The notes below the pieces were generated by a model that was given only the letters and a program-made list of their open reading frames with translations, was not told the DNA's origin and ran no database searches. A program made the translations under genes and the position numbers. From positions 1 to 64,000 of the forward strand of contig NZ_JAIVLK010000002.1 of assembly GCF_020524585.1 (NCBI RefSeq): DNA of 64,000 nt, in the 5' to 3' direction. How positions within the stretch are numbered: the stretch's first letter is position 1; each line of letters begins with the position of its first letter. This document shows, piece after piece, positions 39,178-48,516 of this stretch. The DNA comes from Celeribacter naphthalenivorans (lineage in GTDB: Bacteria; Pseudomonadota; Alphaproteobacteria; Rhodobacterales; Rhodobacteraceae).

Positions 39178-40047
39178 ATGTCGCAGAAAACATCAACACA
39201 TCAATCCGAAGCGCATCAGGAAGAGGTGCTCGAAGAGGCGTCGAGCATGGCCGCGCCTCTGGTCTTTGAGGTGATCCGCCGGGAAGGCGCCGAGGAATTG
39301 CAGCGACCAAACTCGTCTCTGGCGATGTCCGCGATGATCGCGGGGCTGGCGCTTGGGTTTTCGGTTCTGGGCAAGGCATTGTTTCATGCGCATTTGCCGG
39401 ATGCGCAGTGGCGTCCTCTGGTGGAAAACCTCGGCTATGCCATCGGCTTTGTCATTGTGATCATGGGGAAAATGCAGCTTTTCACCGAGAACACCATCAC
39501 CGCCGTCGTGCCGTTTCTGACCCGTCCGACGCATCATGTGTTCGTGCGGATCATGCAGCTTTGGGGCATTGTTTTGGTGTTCAACCTCGCCGGATCGGCG
39601 CTTTTTGCCGCGGCGGTCTATCACATCCGTTTCACAGAGCCGGAGGTGTTTGAGGCGCTGGTGACGATCTCGGAACATGCGGTCGAGGGCGGTGTCTGGC
39701 AGACGTTGTTTTTGGGGGTGGGGGCTGGCTGGCTCATCGCCTGTCTGGTCTGGATGATGCCCAACGCCGGGTCGTCCAAGCTGTTTCTGATCATCCTGAT
39801 CACCTGGCTCATTTCTCTGGCCGGGTTCTCCCATGTGATCGCCGGGACTTGTGAGGCGGTTTTGCTGATGCTGACCGATCATCTTACGGTTGGAGAGGGC
39901 CTCTTTGGTTTCATCCTGCCTGCACTGGTTGGCAATATCCTCGGCGGGACGGTGATTTTCACAGGGCTGATCTGGGCGCAAATCCGGGCGGAACGTTGCG
40001 AAGTGGACCCGGCGTTTGCCCTTCAGAAACTGCGCAAAAGACGCTGA
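39178..40047 (+). CDS. formate/nitrite transporter (FNT) family protein
   Basis: 289 residues from ATG 39178; an upstream in-frame extension to 39109 is not family-like. After a hydrophilic N-terminus (about 1-45), six membrane helices form an aquaporin-like FNT channel: GLALGFSVLGKALFH, GYAIGFVIVIMGKMQLFTEN, HVIAGTCEAVLLML. The pore histidine/threonine pair lies in HVIAGT. The YfdC-like subgroup (long N-terminus) fits better than FocA/NirC; the transported anion is not certain. Confidence 0.82.
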   Translation: MSQKTSTHQSEAHQEEVLEEASSMAAPLVFEVIRREGAEELQRPNSSLAMSAMIAGLALGFSVLGKALFHAHLPDAQWRPLVENLGYAIGFVIVIMGKMQLFTENTITAVVPFLTRPTHHVFVRIMQLWGIVLVFNLAGSALFAAAVYHIRFTEPEVFEALVTISEHAVEGGVWQTLFLGVGAGWLIACLVWMMPNAGSSKLFLIILITWLISLAGFSHVIAGTCEAVLLMLTDHLTVGEGLFGFILPALVGNILGGTVIFTGLIWAQIRAERCEVDPAFALQKLRKRR

Positions 40048-40072
40048 TTCATAAAGGTGTGATCCATAAAGA

Positions 40073-40098
40073 AAAGGGCCCCCGAGAGGGAGCCCTTT
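40073..40098 (-). terminator. terminator after glnA
   Basis: AAAGGGC and CCC arms pair with GGG and GCCCTTT around GAGA, with one internal mismatch; a T-run follows on the minus strand. It also lies behind the convergent FNT gene. Confidence 0.7.
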
Positions 40099-40122
40099 CC
40101 AAATCTGTACGTCGCGTCCCGC

Positions 40123-41529
40123 TTAGCAGGAGTAGTACATTTCGTATTCGACCGGGTGCGGGGTGTGCTCGTAGGAGTACACTTCTTCCCATTTGAGGTC
40201 GATGTAACCTTCGATCTGGCTCTTGGTGAACACGTCGCCTGCGGTGAGGAAGTCCATGTCTTTTTCGAGCTCTTCGAGCGCTTCACGGAGCGAGCCGCAA
40301 ACGGTCGGGATTTCGGCCAGTTCTTCCGGCGGCAGATCGTAGAGGTCTTTGTCGGACGCGGGGCCCGGATCGATCTTGTTCTTGATGCCGTCGAGGCCGG
40401 CCATCAGGAGCGCTGCGAAGCAGAGATACGGGTTTGCGGACGGGTCGGGGAAGCGAGCTTCCACACGTTTCGCTTTCGGGGATTCCGACCACGGAATACG
40501 CACGCAGCCAGAGCGGTTACGGGCGGAATACGCACGCAGAACCGGAGCTTCAAAGCCCGGGATCAGACGCTTGTAGGAGTTGGTGGACGGGTTGGTGAAG
40601 GCGTTCAGCGCTTTCGCGTGCTTCAGGATGCCGCCGATGAACCACAGGGCTTCGTCGGAGAGATCAGCGTATTTGTCGCCAGCGAAGAGCGGCTTGCCGT
40701 CTTTCCAGATCGACATGTTCACGTGCATACCCGAGCCGTTGTCGCCTTTGATCGGCTTCGGCATGAAGGTCGCGGAACGGCCATAGGCCAGAGCCACGTT
40801 GTGGATCACGTATTTGTATTTCTGCAGGTTGTCGGCTTGCTCGGTGAGCTGACCGAAGATCATGCCGAGCTCGTGCTGCGACGTGGCCACCTCGTGGTGG
40901 TGCTTGTCGACCTTCATGCCCATGTTGGCCATGGTGGTCAGCATTTCGCCACGGATGTCCTGGCCGTCGTCGGACGGGTTCACCGGGAAGTAGCCGCCTT
41001 TGTACCCCGGACGGTGCGCAAGGTTGCCCATTTCGAACTCAGCGTCGGTGTTCCAGGCAGCGCCGTCGGCGTCGATCTGGTAGCCCACTTTGTTCGGGGT
41101 GACGGAGTAACGTACGTCGTCGAAGAGGAAGAATTCCGCTTCCGGACCGCAGTAGAAGGTGTCGCCGATGCCGGAGGATTTCAGGTAGGCTTCGGCGCGT
41201 TGCGCACAGCCGCGCGGGTCGCGGTCATAGGATTCGCCGGTGTCCGGCTCAACCACGGTGCAGTGCACGCAGAGGGTTTTTTCGGCGTAGAACGGGTCGA
41301 TGTAGACCGAGTCCGGATCCGGGATCAGTTTCATGTCGGATTCTTCGATGGATTTCCAACCAGCGATGGAGGAACCGTCGAACATGAAGCCTTCTTCAAA
41401 GAAGTCTTCGTCCACTTCCGTGTGGCGCAGCGTCACGTGCTGAAGCTTGCCGCGCGGATCGGTGAAGCGCACGTCTACATATTGGACGTCTTCGTCCTTC
41501 ATGGTCTTGAGAACGTCTTGGATGCTCAT
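40123..41529 (-). CDS. glnA: type I glutamine synthetase
   Basis: 468 residues from ATG 41527-41529 ([20 protein letters not shown]). It condenses glutamate and ammonia with ATP. Family signatures are [12 protein letters not shown], the metal/ATP segment [15 protein letters not shown] and [14 protein letters not shown]. The adenylylation-site tyrosine sits in [10 protein letters not shown] (about residue 397), so GlnE control is expected. It follows glnB, as is usual in alphaproteobacteria, so nitrogen-regulated co-transcription is likely. Confidence 0.97.
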   Translation of the reverse strand: MSIQDVLKTMKDEDVQYVDVRFTDPRGKLQHVTLRHTEVDEDFFEEGFMFDGSSIAGWKSIEESDMKLIPDPDSVYIDPFYAEKTLCVHCTVVEPDTGESYDRDPRGCAQRAEAYLKSSGIGDTFYCGPEAEFFLFDDVRYSVTPNKVGYQIDADGAAWNTDAEFEMGNLAHRPGYKGGYFPVNPSDDGQDIRGEMLTTMANMGMKVDKHHHEVATSQHELGMIFGQLTEQADNLQKYKYVIHNVALAYGRSATFMPKPIKGDNGSGMHVNMSIWKDGKPLFAGDKYADLSDEALWFIGGILKHAKALNAFTNPSTNSYKRLIPGFEAPVLRAYSARNRSGCVRIPWSESPKAKRVEARFPDPSANPYLCFAALLMAGLDGIKNKIDPGPASDKDLYDLPPEELAEIPTVCGSLREALEELEKDMDFLTAGDVFTKSQIEGYIDLKWEEVYSYEHTPHPVEYEMYYSC

Positions 41530-41616
41530 TTTTGACCTTGTCCTTTGGTTAAGTATTGCGTTTTGGCGAAAGGCGCGACCCCGGATTACCCCACGGCTCC
41601 GCGCCATGCGCCTCCC

Positions 41617-41976
<360 letters not shown>

Positions 41977-42127
41977 TCATTTGGTGACTGTGAGACCATT
42001 TCTCTTATCCGGCCACAATCGACTAACCTGACGCCAGCGAAAACGCCCACAGGATTCGCGACCTTGTGCATATTATTTGTGCGAAGTGGATTCAAAAAGG
42101 GCAATTTGAAAACTTATGAGGTTTTTT

Positions 42128-42208
42128 ATGGCAGAATTGCTGACCGGTGCACAAATGCGCGCCATTGATTTTGTGACTTTGGGCACTGTCGCGACGATGG
42201 GGCAGTGA
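42128..42208 (+). pseudogene. partial duplicate of the nnr N-terminus
   Basis: A 26-codon frame, MAELLTGAQMRAIDFVTLG..., ends at TGA 42206-42208, eight bases before the nnr start. Its first 13 residues match the nnr start MTEILTAAQMRAIE at nine positions, then diverge. It looks like a remnant of a tandem duplication or an old gene start. It could still be translated as an upstream peptide. Confidence 0.5.
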
Positions 42209-42216
42209 GGCCGGCC

Positions 42217-43800
42217 ATGACCGAGATTCTCACAGCCGCGCAAATGCGTGCCATCGAGAAGGCGGCCATCGACAGCGGAGAGGTCACCGGCCTCGACTTG
42301 ATGGAGCGCGCCGGTGCGGGTGTGGTGGAGGCCGTCATGGAAGAATGGCCAGACCTCGCGCAGTCCTCCTATAAAGCCGTCGTCCTCTGTGGCCCCGGCA
42401 ACAACGGCGGTGACGGCTTCGTCATCGCGCGCCTGTTGAAGCAACGCGGCTGGGAGGTGGAAGTCTTTCTTTATGGCGACCCCGAAAAGCTGCCGCCGGA
42501 TGCGAAGGTGAATTATGAACGATGGGGGCAGATGGGGGAGGTCCTGCCTTTTACGTCTTACTCGGAGCGTAAGACTTGGGCCTGTAGCCTTATGGTGGAC
42601 GCACTGTTCGGCACTGGGCTCACGCGCGCTGCGCCCGAGCTTGGTGAGCTGTTCTGGAATATGGAGGACATGGTCGATTGTTTTGCCATCGAGCCGAACC
42701 ATCCCCTCGGGAGGCCAGCCATCGTGGCGGTCGACATCCCCAGTGGCCTCTGCGCGGACAGTGGTCGGGACTTCGAGATCGAGGAGCATTGGTGGCGCGC
42801 TTCGGCAACAGCGCATCTGACGGTGAGTTTTCACCGCGCAAAACGTGGGCATTACCTTTTTGATGGTCCTCAAAAGTGTGGAAAGCTTGCCGTGGTGGAC
42901 ATCGGCCTGTCAAAAGGCAGGCCAGCGAAGCTCGATGCCCCGGTTAAAGCCGTAGGGCCTATCCATAAAGCCTGGCTTGATAAGGGCGGTGACTCCCACA
43001 AATACACCTTCGGTCACGCCCTGATCCTCTCCGGTCTCTCTGGCAAAACCGGGGCCGCCCGTCTCGCCGCCCGCGCGGCGCTGCGTGTCGGCGCTGGCCT
43101 CGTCACCCTCGGCACCCCGCATGAGGCCGTCACAGAAGTCGCCGCCCAGATCACCGCCATCATGCTGACCGAGATCGACACGCCGGAAATCCTGTCTCGT
43201 GTGCTGACCGACAAACGCTTCAATGCGCTCTGCATCGGTCCCGGTTTCGGCGTCGAACGCGCTGTGGAATTCCTGCCTCATGCACTCGCCGCCAAACGCG
43301 CCACGGTGATTGATGCCGACGCACTCACGGCGCTCTCGGAAAGCGAAACTGGCTTTGCCAATCTGCATGAAAATTGCGTCCTCACGCCCCACGCGGGCGA
43401 GTTCAAGCGCCTCTTTCCCGACCTTGCCGCCAAGCTCGCCGAACCGCCCATCCAAGGCCCGGCCTATAGCAAGGTCGACGCCACGGTTGAGGCCGCCAAA
43501 CGCGCCGGCTGTACGGTGTTGTTCAAAGGCCCGGACACGGTCATCGCGTCTCCAAACGGGCGCTGTTCGATCAACGCGGCGGTCTATGAACGCGCCGCGC
43601 CTTGGCTCGCCACCGCAGGCTCCGGCGATGTGCTCGCAGGGCTGATCACTGGCCTCCTGGCGCGTGGCTTCCCCCCGCATCAGGCGTGTGAAAGCGCCGC
43701 CTGGCTGCATGTCGAGGCCGCCCGCAGCTTTGGTCCCGGACTGATTGCGGAAGACCTGCCGGACGAACTGCCAAAGGTTTTCCGTGCGCTCAAAATTTAA
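42217..43800 (+). CDS. nnr: bifunctional NAD(P)H-hydrate epimerase / ADP-dependent dehydratase
   Basis: 527 residues from ATG 42217 (MTEILTAAQMRAIE). The N-terminal YjeF epimerase domain (about 1-225) has LCGPGNNGGDGFVIARLL and VDIPSGLCADSG. The C-terminal ribokinase-like dehydratase (about 245-525) has LTPHAGEFKRLFPDL and the nucleotide loop ATAGSGDVLAGLITGLLARG. The enzyme repairs damaged NAD(P)HX. A loop around residues 108-165 looks longer than usual. A duplicated N-terminal fragment precedes it. Confidence 0.94.
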   Translation: MTEILTAAQMRAIEKAAIDSGEVTGLDLMERAGAGVVEAVMEEWPDLAQSSYKAVVLCGPGNNGGDGFVIARLLKQRGWEVEVFLYGDPEKLPPDAKVNYERWGQMGEVLPFTSYSERKTWACSLMVDALFGTGLTRAAPELGELFWNMEDMVDCFAIEPNHPLGRPAIVAVDIPSGLCADSGRDFEIEEHWWRASATAHLTVSFHRAKRGHYLFDGPQKCGKLAVVDIGLSKGRPAKLDAPVKAVGPIHKAWLDKGGDSHKYTFGHALILSGLSGKTGAARLAARAALRVGAGLVTLGTPHEAVTEVAAQITAIMLTEIDTPEILSRVLTDKRFNALCIGPGFGVERAVEFLPHALAAKRATVIDADALTALSESETGFANLHENCVLTPHAGEFKRLFPDLAAKLAEPPIQGPAYSKVDATVEAAKRAGCTVLFKGPDTVIASPNGRCSINAAVYERAAPWLATAGSGDVLAGLITGLLARGFPPHQACESAAWLHVEAARSFGPGLIAEDLPDELPKVFRALKI

Positions 43801-43812
43801 AAGTGCATCAGG

Positions 43813-43836
43813 TTTCTTCTGCTGCACCAAATACTC
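43813..43836 (-). repeat. GAGTATTT-type intergenic motif, copy 4
   Basis: On the minus strand: GAGTATTT, GGTGCAG, then CAGAAGAAA, directly after the terminator U-run. 33 bases here align with 22609-22641 with few differences. Confidence 0.5.
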
Positions 43837-43846
43837 AAAACAAAAA

Positions 43847-43869
43847 CCGCCTCAAAAGGGGCGGCTTTT
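43847..43869. terminator. bidirectional terminator between nnr and the Hint gene
   Basis: CCGCCTC (43847-43853) pairs with GGGGCGG (43858-43864) around AAAA. TTTT follows on the plus strand and TTTTTG on the minus strand. Confidence 0.75.
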
Positions 43870-43891
43870 CTCGTTCCGGAACGCGTAAAAT

Positions 43892-44212
43892 TCAGGCGGC
43901 GAAGGGCATGCCCGTTTCGCTCATCACCATGAGCCCGTCGGCATAGATCACTTCCTCGCGCTCAAAACTCAGCTTGAATCGTTTCGGGGCAGGTGTGTCG
44001 ATTCCCAAAAGCGTCCGCATGCCCGCTCGCGTGATTACCCGGTCGCCGGGTTCGAGAAATTCGACAGGAAGGATGCCGTCGGCGGTCATCACCTTGGTGC
44101 CAAGGGGCAAGCCCTTGTCATGATTGGGTAAAATGTCACGCACGTGGAGCGATTTCGACGGATTTCTCCCGTCGTTGTGCTCATGATCGTGCCCGCTGCC
44201 TTTATAGGTCAT
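43892..44212 (-). CDS. short Hint-domain (Hedgehog/intein-like) protein
   Basis: 106 residues. After a charged His-rich N-terminus, residues about 33-100 match the start of a Hint_2 domain: LPLGTKVMTADGILPVEFLE, PGDRVITRAGMRTLLGID, then FEREEVIYADGLMVMSETG. The usual catalytic Cys/Ser at the Hint start is absent or shifted, and the domain is shorter than in secreted Rhodobacteraceae Hint proteins, so self-splicing is unlikely. Function unknown. Confidence 0.65.
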   Translation of the reverse strand: MTYKGSGHDHEHNDGRNPSKSLHVRDILPNHDKGLPLGTKVMTADGILPVEFLEPGDRVITRAGMRTLLGIDTPAPKRFKLSFEREEVIYADGLMVMSETGMPFAA

Positions 44213-44370
44213 GTCAGGGCCTCTATATGTCTCTGCCTCATATGCTCCATAGAATATGTTAATTTTGTGTTACCGAACAGGACTTTCTTGGGCAGTGCGA
44301 TGGCTCTCAGTGAGTTGGCGTGGAATTGTCTCTTTCCCTCCCGAATGCCTTTTGCTATCAGACGCGCCAC

Positions 44371-44455
44371 GCGGGTGTGGCGAAATTGGTAGACGCACCA
44401 GATTTAGGTTCTGGCGCCGCAAGGCGTGGGGGTTCAAGTCCCTCCACCCGCACCA
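44371..44455 (+). tRNA. tRNA-Leu (anticodon UAG)
   Basis: 85 bases including an encoded CCA. Acceptor arms GCGGGTG and CACCCGC pair. The anticodon stem CCAGA/TCTGG holds loop TTTAGGT with anticodon TAG. A long variable arm (GCGCCGCAAGGCGT) marks a class II tRNA, and GGTTCAAGTCC is the T-arm. Its 3' end is shared with the recombinase gene running on the opposite strand, which marks this tRNA as the island's insertion site. Confidence 0.96.
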
Positions 44456-45981
44456 CTCTTCTTTCGAAGGGTATAAACATCCCCCAACGCCTTGAATGGC
44501 AAGGCTATTTCCGGGGTTCTAGCACCCAGTTTTCGATCATAGACAACGCGCTCTGCAAAGGCCAGTTTGGCGACCAGTCTGCGGGCATGGATGTGACCTA
44601 TTTCCCAGAGTTTCCAATGGGTTGCGGGGAAGGTCAGGACTGGTTCTAGCTTGTCTTCGAAGCTGTCTGGTTTTTGCGGTTGGTGATGCAGCGTTTCGGC
44701 CATCAACGCTTTTTGCTGTTCCAGCTCACCGATCTTCGTTTCATAGCTCTGAATCACGATGTGATTGCTGGCCGCCATGATGCGGCCCAGCAGCGTGGCG
44801 ATCTCTTTATCAATTGTCGTAATCCGCCGTTTGGCGGCATTGATGATATCCTGCGCCTGATCACGCCGCGCATTCCATGCATCGCGGAACATAGCCGTGG
44901 CCAATATCATAAGCGTGTCGGTCGGTTGCAGCGTTTTGATCAGGTCCCCAACATCCCCTTCCAGCTTGTCACGCGGGATCGACTTACCATAAGCCTCACA
45001 GCCTTTGGTCTGACAGAGATAATACGGGTAATGGCCACCTTTACCGCGTGTGATGGAGGAGCGCAAAGACGCGCCACAATAGGCACAGGTCACCATACCG
45101 CGCATAACGAAGGTCTCGCCGATGTCGGGGCGCTTCGGAGCCTTGGCAACCCCTTGGCGGCGCTCTTGCACCTTGTTGAACAGAGCCAGCGTGATCAGCG
45201 GTTCATGCTGGGCTTTGAGCTAGTTGATGCCATAGACCTCGGAGCAGTTATGCCCGGTATAGGCCGGATGGGTCAGAATGTCGGTGACACGTTGCTGTCT
45301 GATCTCGCCATTCTTGGCGCGCGGGAAGTCTGGGAATGTCTCGAAGAACCGCTTCATCTCGGCTTGTGATTGGAACCGCCCCGAGGCGTAACCTTCGAAG
45401 GCCTCCACAATGATCGAGGCCAGAGGTTCATCTCGGATCAACAGCTTGCCATGGCCTTTGACGGTTTTATAGCGATAACCGATGGGAGCATTATGGACCC
45501 AATAGCAATTGCGCATCCGGGCCGCCATTTTCTGCGAGACCTGCCGTCCATTTTGTTTGCGCTCCAACGCACCTTGTGCCGCCATGATGGTTTCGATGAA
45601 CTCGCCCTCGGGCGTGTCTTCGAACTTGAAGTTCAGGCATTCGATGGTGGCTCCTCGTGATCGAAAGGCTTCACGCAGATCGAGGTGGAAACGCGTATCA
45701 CGGGCGAAGCGTTTGAGATCATCGAAGATCACGATGAATTTTTGATCTGGCTGGGCGTCCAAGAAAGACAGCAACGCCACCATGCCGGGGCGTTTCATAA
45801 AGTCGCCGCCGCCTGTGAAGGTGTCAGGAAACACCGCCGCAACTTCATAACCTTTGGCGGCGGCAAACTCGCGACAACGGGTTTCTTGCGATTGGAGACC
45901 GTGGCCCTCGGCCTCTTGGGCACTGGAGGACACACGACAGTAAATGACGGCGGTGGGTGGCGTAGAATTCTTATTGCTCAT
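44434..45981 (-). pseudogene. large serine recombinase with in-frame amber stop
   Basis: One frame of 516 codons carries a TAG at 45220-45222 (AAC TAG CTC), splitting 253 N-terminal codons from the rest. The N-terminus is a resolvase catalytic domain (AVIYCRVSSSAQEAEGHG, with the nucleophile serine). FDDLKRFARDTRFHLDLR and GALERKQNGRQV follow, then the Recombinase domain. After the stop, homology continues without a shift: zinc ribbon (CAYCGASLRSS...CQTKGCE), a coiled coil (about 370-420) and a basic end. The last six residues (GAGGGT) and stop lie in tRNA-Leu. It is either inactive or read through. Confidence 0.85.
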
Positions 45982-46297
45982 GGTGACTCCCTTCTTCGGC
46001 CTGTGGGAGGTCTCCCAAAGACGGACTTTGTTCTTGCTGTTGCTGTGTATGCTCTGAGTTTACCACATCAGGCGAGAGCGCAGGAGATAAAGACACCTCT
46101 TGTCCACAGGCTTGCGCCAATGTGCCGCCCAGCTCGAAATCCAGATCGACAAAGCTGATCACAATAGACCAGAGCGCTTCGATCAAGGCGCGCTTTTGCT
46201 CTTCGAGAATATCACTGTCTTCGAAGAACGGCAAATAGGCGTCCCAGTCGATGGTGAGGCGGGGTTTTGTGTTGGGCGGGGAAGATGATGCGGACAT
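45971..46297 (-). CDS. small acidic protein coupled to the recombinase
   Basis: 108 residues from ATG 46295-46297, with AAGGAG seven bases upstream. It contains KPRLTIDWDAYLPFFEDSDI and KRALIEALWSIVISFVDLDFELGG, then a Gln/Ser-rich tail (HTQQQQEQSPSLG). Its stop overlaps the recombinase start by 11 bases, so they are co-translated. It may be a recombination accessory factor (inference). No family is recognised. Confidence 0.65.
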   Translation of the reverse strand: MSASSSPPNTKPRLTIDWDAYLPFFEDSDILEEQKRALIEALWSIVISFVDLDFELGGTLAQACGQEVSLSPALSPDVVNSEHTQQQQEQSPSLGDLPQAEEGSHHEQ

Positions 46298-46536
46298 GGC
46301 TGGGCTCCTTTGGCGGTTCGTGTCTCCTTTGGGTTGGGGGAAGGGCTTTGTTTCTGTGCGCGTCAATCATCGTGCCGCATGAGAACAAATATAGAACACA
46401 ATAAGATAGAAATCCTATTTCTCAAAGCGTTATTTTGACTTTTCCCAAGCAGACAGGGGTAGGATACTGGTCAAAGTCCCGCTCCTCTTGGGTCAGGGGC
46501 GGGTCAATTGGGGTAATTTATTTGAGGGGTATGTTG

Positions 46537-47166
46537 ATGACAGAAACAGAGAATGACGCTCAGGCGTTTGATTGGTCCAAGGCGAGCAACGCGGAGCGGA
46601 AGAAGCTGTTTTCCGTGACTAAAGCGATTGCTTCGGCAACCGGCACAGCGCTTGAGGTGTTGCTGAATACGGCGTTGGGACAGCCTTCCGATCATGACTG
46701 GGGCGATATGGCCAATCTGCGCAATGGCAAGCTTGCACGAGAGAAAAGCCAAAAGCTCTACGACTATCTGGCTGAACATCATTACGAGCTGGCGCAAAAG
46801 ACCAATGAGACTCTATTCCCGTTTCGGGTGGTGCGCGATGTAGAGGCCTATATTACAGAGGCAGCGCATCAAGGCCGATTACATGTCGTGCCGACGACAG
46901 ACGAACTGGGTTTGGTCAAACGCAAACGCCAGCACTTGCCACCAGATGCGGTGTTGGAACTGGGCGAAAGCTTCTGCTTAGAGTTGGATGCGATCAACCC
47001 GGGCTTTGCCGTGGCGTTCCAAGGCTACAAAGGAGAATGGCACCCTCTTCCACTTGGCGCAGACGGCGAAGAACAAGCCTGCCGGATCAAAGAAGGTATG
47101 CAGCTTCTGCCGCAAACGGCAGAGGGACAGCCCGAATCCTTGAGCGAAGACGAAGACACTGGATAG
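46537..47166 (+). CDS. hypothetical island protein, possibly truncated by an amber codon
   Basis: 209 residues from ATG 46537, with GAGGGG seven bases upstream (ATG 46531 is too close). The N-terminal half is helical (ASNAERKKLFSVTKAIASA; KLYDYLAEHHYELAQKTNE), and the second half has strands (LGESFCLELDAINPGFAVAF). It ends at TAG 47164-47166. The same frame stays open for 39 more codons (HHFLILTARNRYHLMNQGKL ... VEVKAT) to TAA 47284-47286. That extension has coding-like codon use and nearly meets the convergent peptidase. No family is recognised. Confidence 0.6.
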   Translation: MTETENDAQAFDWSKASNAERKKLFSVTKAIASATGTALEVLLNTALGQPSDHDWGDMANLRNGKLAREKSQKLYDYLAEHHYELAQKTNETLFPFRVVRDVEAYITEAAHQGRLHVVPTTDELGLVKRKRQHLPPDAVLELGESFCLELDAINPGFAVAFQGYKGEWHPLPLGADGEEQACRIKEGMQLLPQTAEGQPESLSEDEDTG

Positions 47167-47272
47167 CACCACTTCCTGATCCTGACCGCGCGCAACCGCT
47201 ATCATTTGATGAACCAAGGCAAGCTCCCAGAGCGGCTGGACAGATGCGATCTCTATGCCGTTCGGGTGGAGG

Positions 47273-48271
47273 TTAAGGCGACGTAATCGACAATAGTGGT
47301 AGGATTTTGACGTTGGTCGCCACCAAGCGCGCCCATTCTCGCGCGCCATTGGTTTGCAGATCAGGAAAACGCGCCACATCCCCGCGCCTGGCGATGCCAA
47401 TATCTTCGAAAAATGGCGTGGGATCGCCCAGATCATTGCGAATGGTCGGGACATCGGCAACACGGGCCAAGGTGACCGCATCAAGAAAAGTCGGAATGAC
47501 CACCTGAGTGCGAAACGCCGCTTTTTCTTCCTCAGAGGGCAGGTCTTCGGCGCGGACGGTCTCACCTCGCTCTGCGGCCAACATCCGCGCCGGGATCGAC
47601 CACATCTCGGAGAGATGCCCCAGAAGCTGGTATATCCGTGTTGCGGCCAGAGGATGCGTGGTGTGATGTGTTCCACTCGCCAAATCCTGCCGTTCGATCA
47701 ACACCATCACCGCCGAAATACAGGCAGCCCGGACGCGCAACTCATCCCAGTGATCGGGAGAATAAGCATCCAGCAGGTATTCGATGGCTTCATGATCGGC
47801 TTGCAGCTCAAGACAGGGCTGCACCTTGAGACGGTTTTGTTCGGGGAGTTTATGCCACCAGTCAGGCTTGCGAGACGAAGTGCGCTGCACGAGATCGAAT
47901 TGTGCAGGCACGGCCCCTTCGGTCAGGGCTTGGGTCCGGCCCAAGTCGAAATGGCCGAGCGTGTAATGCTCTAGCTCATGCATGATCAGCCATGACATGG
48001 AGATCGAGGTCAGCCAGTCGATATCATCGACAATGGCGCTGCCGTCTGGACCGCGAAACAGACCGTCATCCAACCCGCCTTTCCACAATGCGCGGAGCTG
48101 TGCTTCGCAGCCGGTGCTTACGGTGATGGAGGGAATGCCGTTTGGTCGTGAGACGACAGCCCAGAACCCATCGTCTGGTTGGGCCTTGATTTCGGGCTCT
48201 GGCTCATAGGGTGTGCCCATGACTTCGGCGATTTGGGTAAGGGCAATTTGGAGCGGTGCAAAATTATGCAT
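47273..48271 (-). CDS. zinc-metallopeptidase-like protein (HExxH)
   Basis: 332 residues. SWLIMHELEHYTLGHFDLG (about residue 95) holds an HExxH zinc motif. ELQADHEAIEYLLDA, about 60 residues later, supplies a plausible third ligand Glu. The pair HExxH...ELxAD is seen in M48-type and Lit/U49-like peptidases; Lit is a phage-exclusion protease, so a defence role is an attractive guess. No membrane helix is visible, so the protein is probably cytoplasmic. The convergent 46537 gene, including its read-through extension, ends against it. Confidence 0.7.
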   Translation of the reverse strand: MHNFAPLQIALTQIAEVMGTPYEPEPEIKAQPDDGFWAVVSRPNGIPSITVSTGCEAQLRALWKGGLDDGLFRGPDGSAIVDDIDWLTSISMSWLIMHELEHYTLGHFDLGRTQALTEGAVPAQFDLVQRTSSRKPDWWHKLPEQNRLKVQPCLELQADHEAIEYLLDAYSPDHWDELRVRAACISAVMVLIERQDLASGTHHTTHPLAATRIYQLLGHLSEMWSIPARMLAAERGETVRAEDLPSEEEKAAFRTQVVIPTFLDAVTLARVADVPTIRNDLGDPTPFFEDIGIARRGDVARFPDLQTNGAREWARLVATNVKILPLLSITSP

Positions 48272-48336
48272 TCGTCAATCTTACAGCTCATAGCCCCCAA
48301 AAAAACTAGCTTAGAAAAACAAGGTGTGAAATCATC

Positions 48337-48516
48337 TCATGGTGTGGGTTTAAATGGGGCAGAGCTCACACTGGGTGAGTTGATTTCGACCGTAGTAGTT
48401 TGTTGTTGCTTGCTTGACAGATAGAGGCCGCCCAAAAATATTGGAATTGTTAGCGCTGTAATGCCTATGTGAATTAAATCAATGCGTTCATTTTCTAATC
48501 GCTGTTCGTGCTCCAT
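48337..48516 (-). CDS. small single-helix membrane protein
   Basis: 59 residues from ATG at 48514-48516 to TGA at 48337-48339. Charged start (MEHEQRLENERIDLIHIG), one membrane helix (IGITALTIPIFLGGLYLSS), then a Gln/Thr-rich tail. Codons are AT-rich like the neighbouring island genes. It is divergent from the frameshifted membrane protein. Function unknown. Confidence 0.55.
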   Translation of the reverse strand: MEHEQRLENERIDLIHIGITALTIPIFLGGLYLSSKQQQTTTVEINSPSVSSAPFKPTP

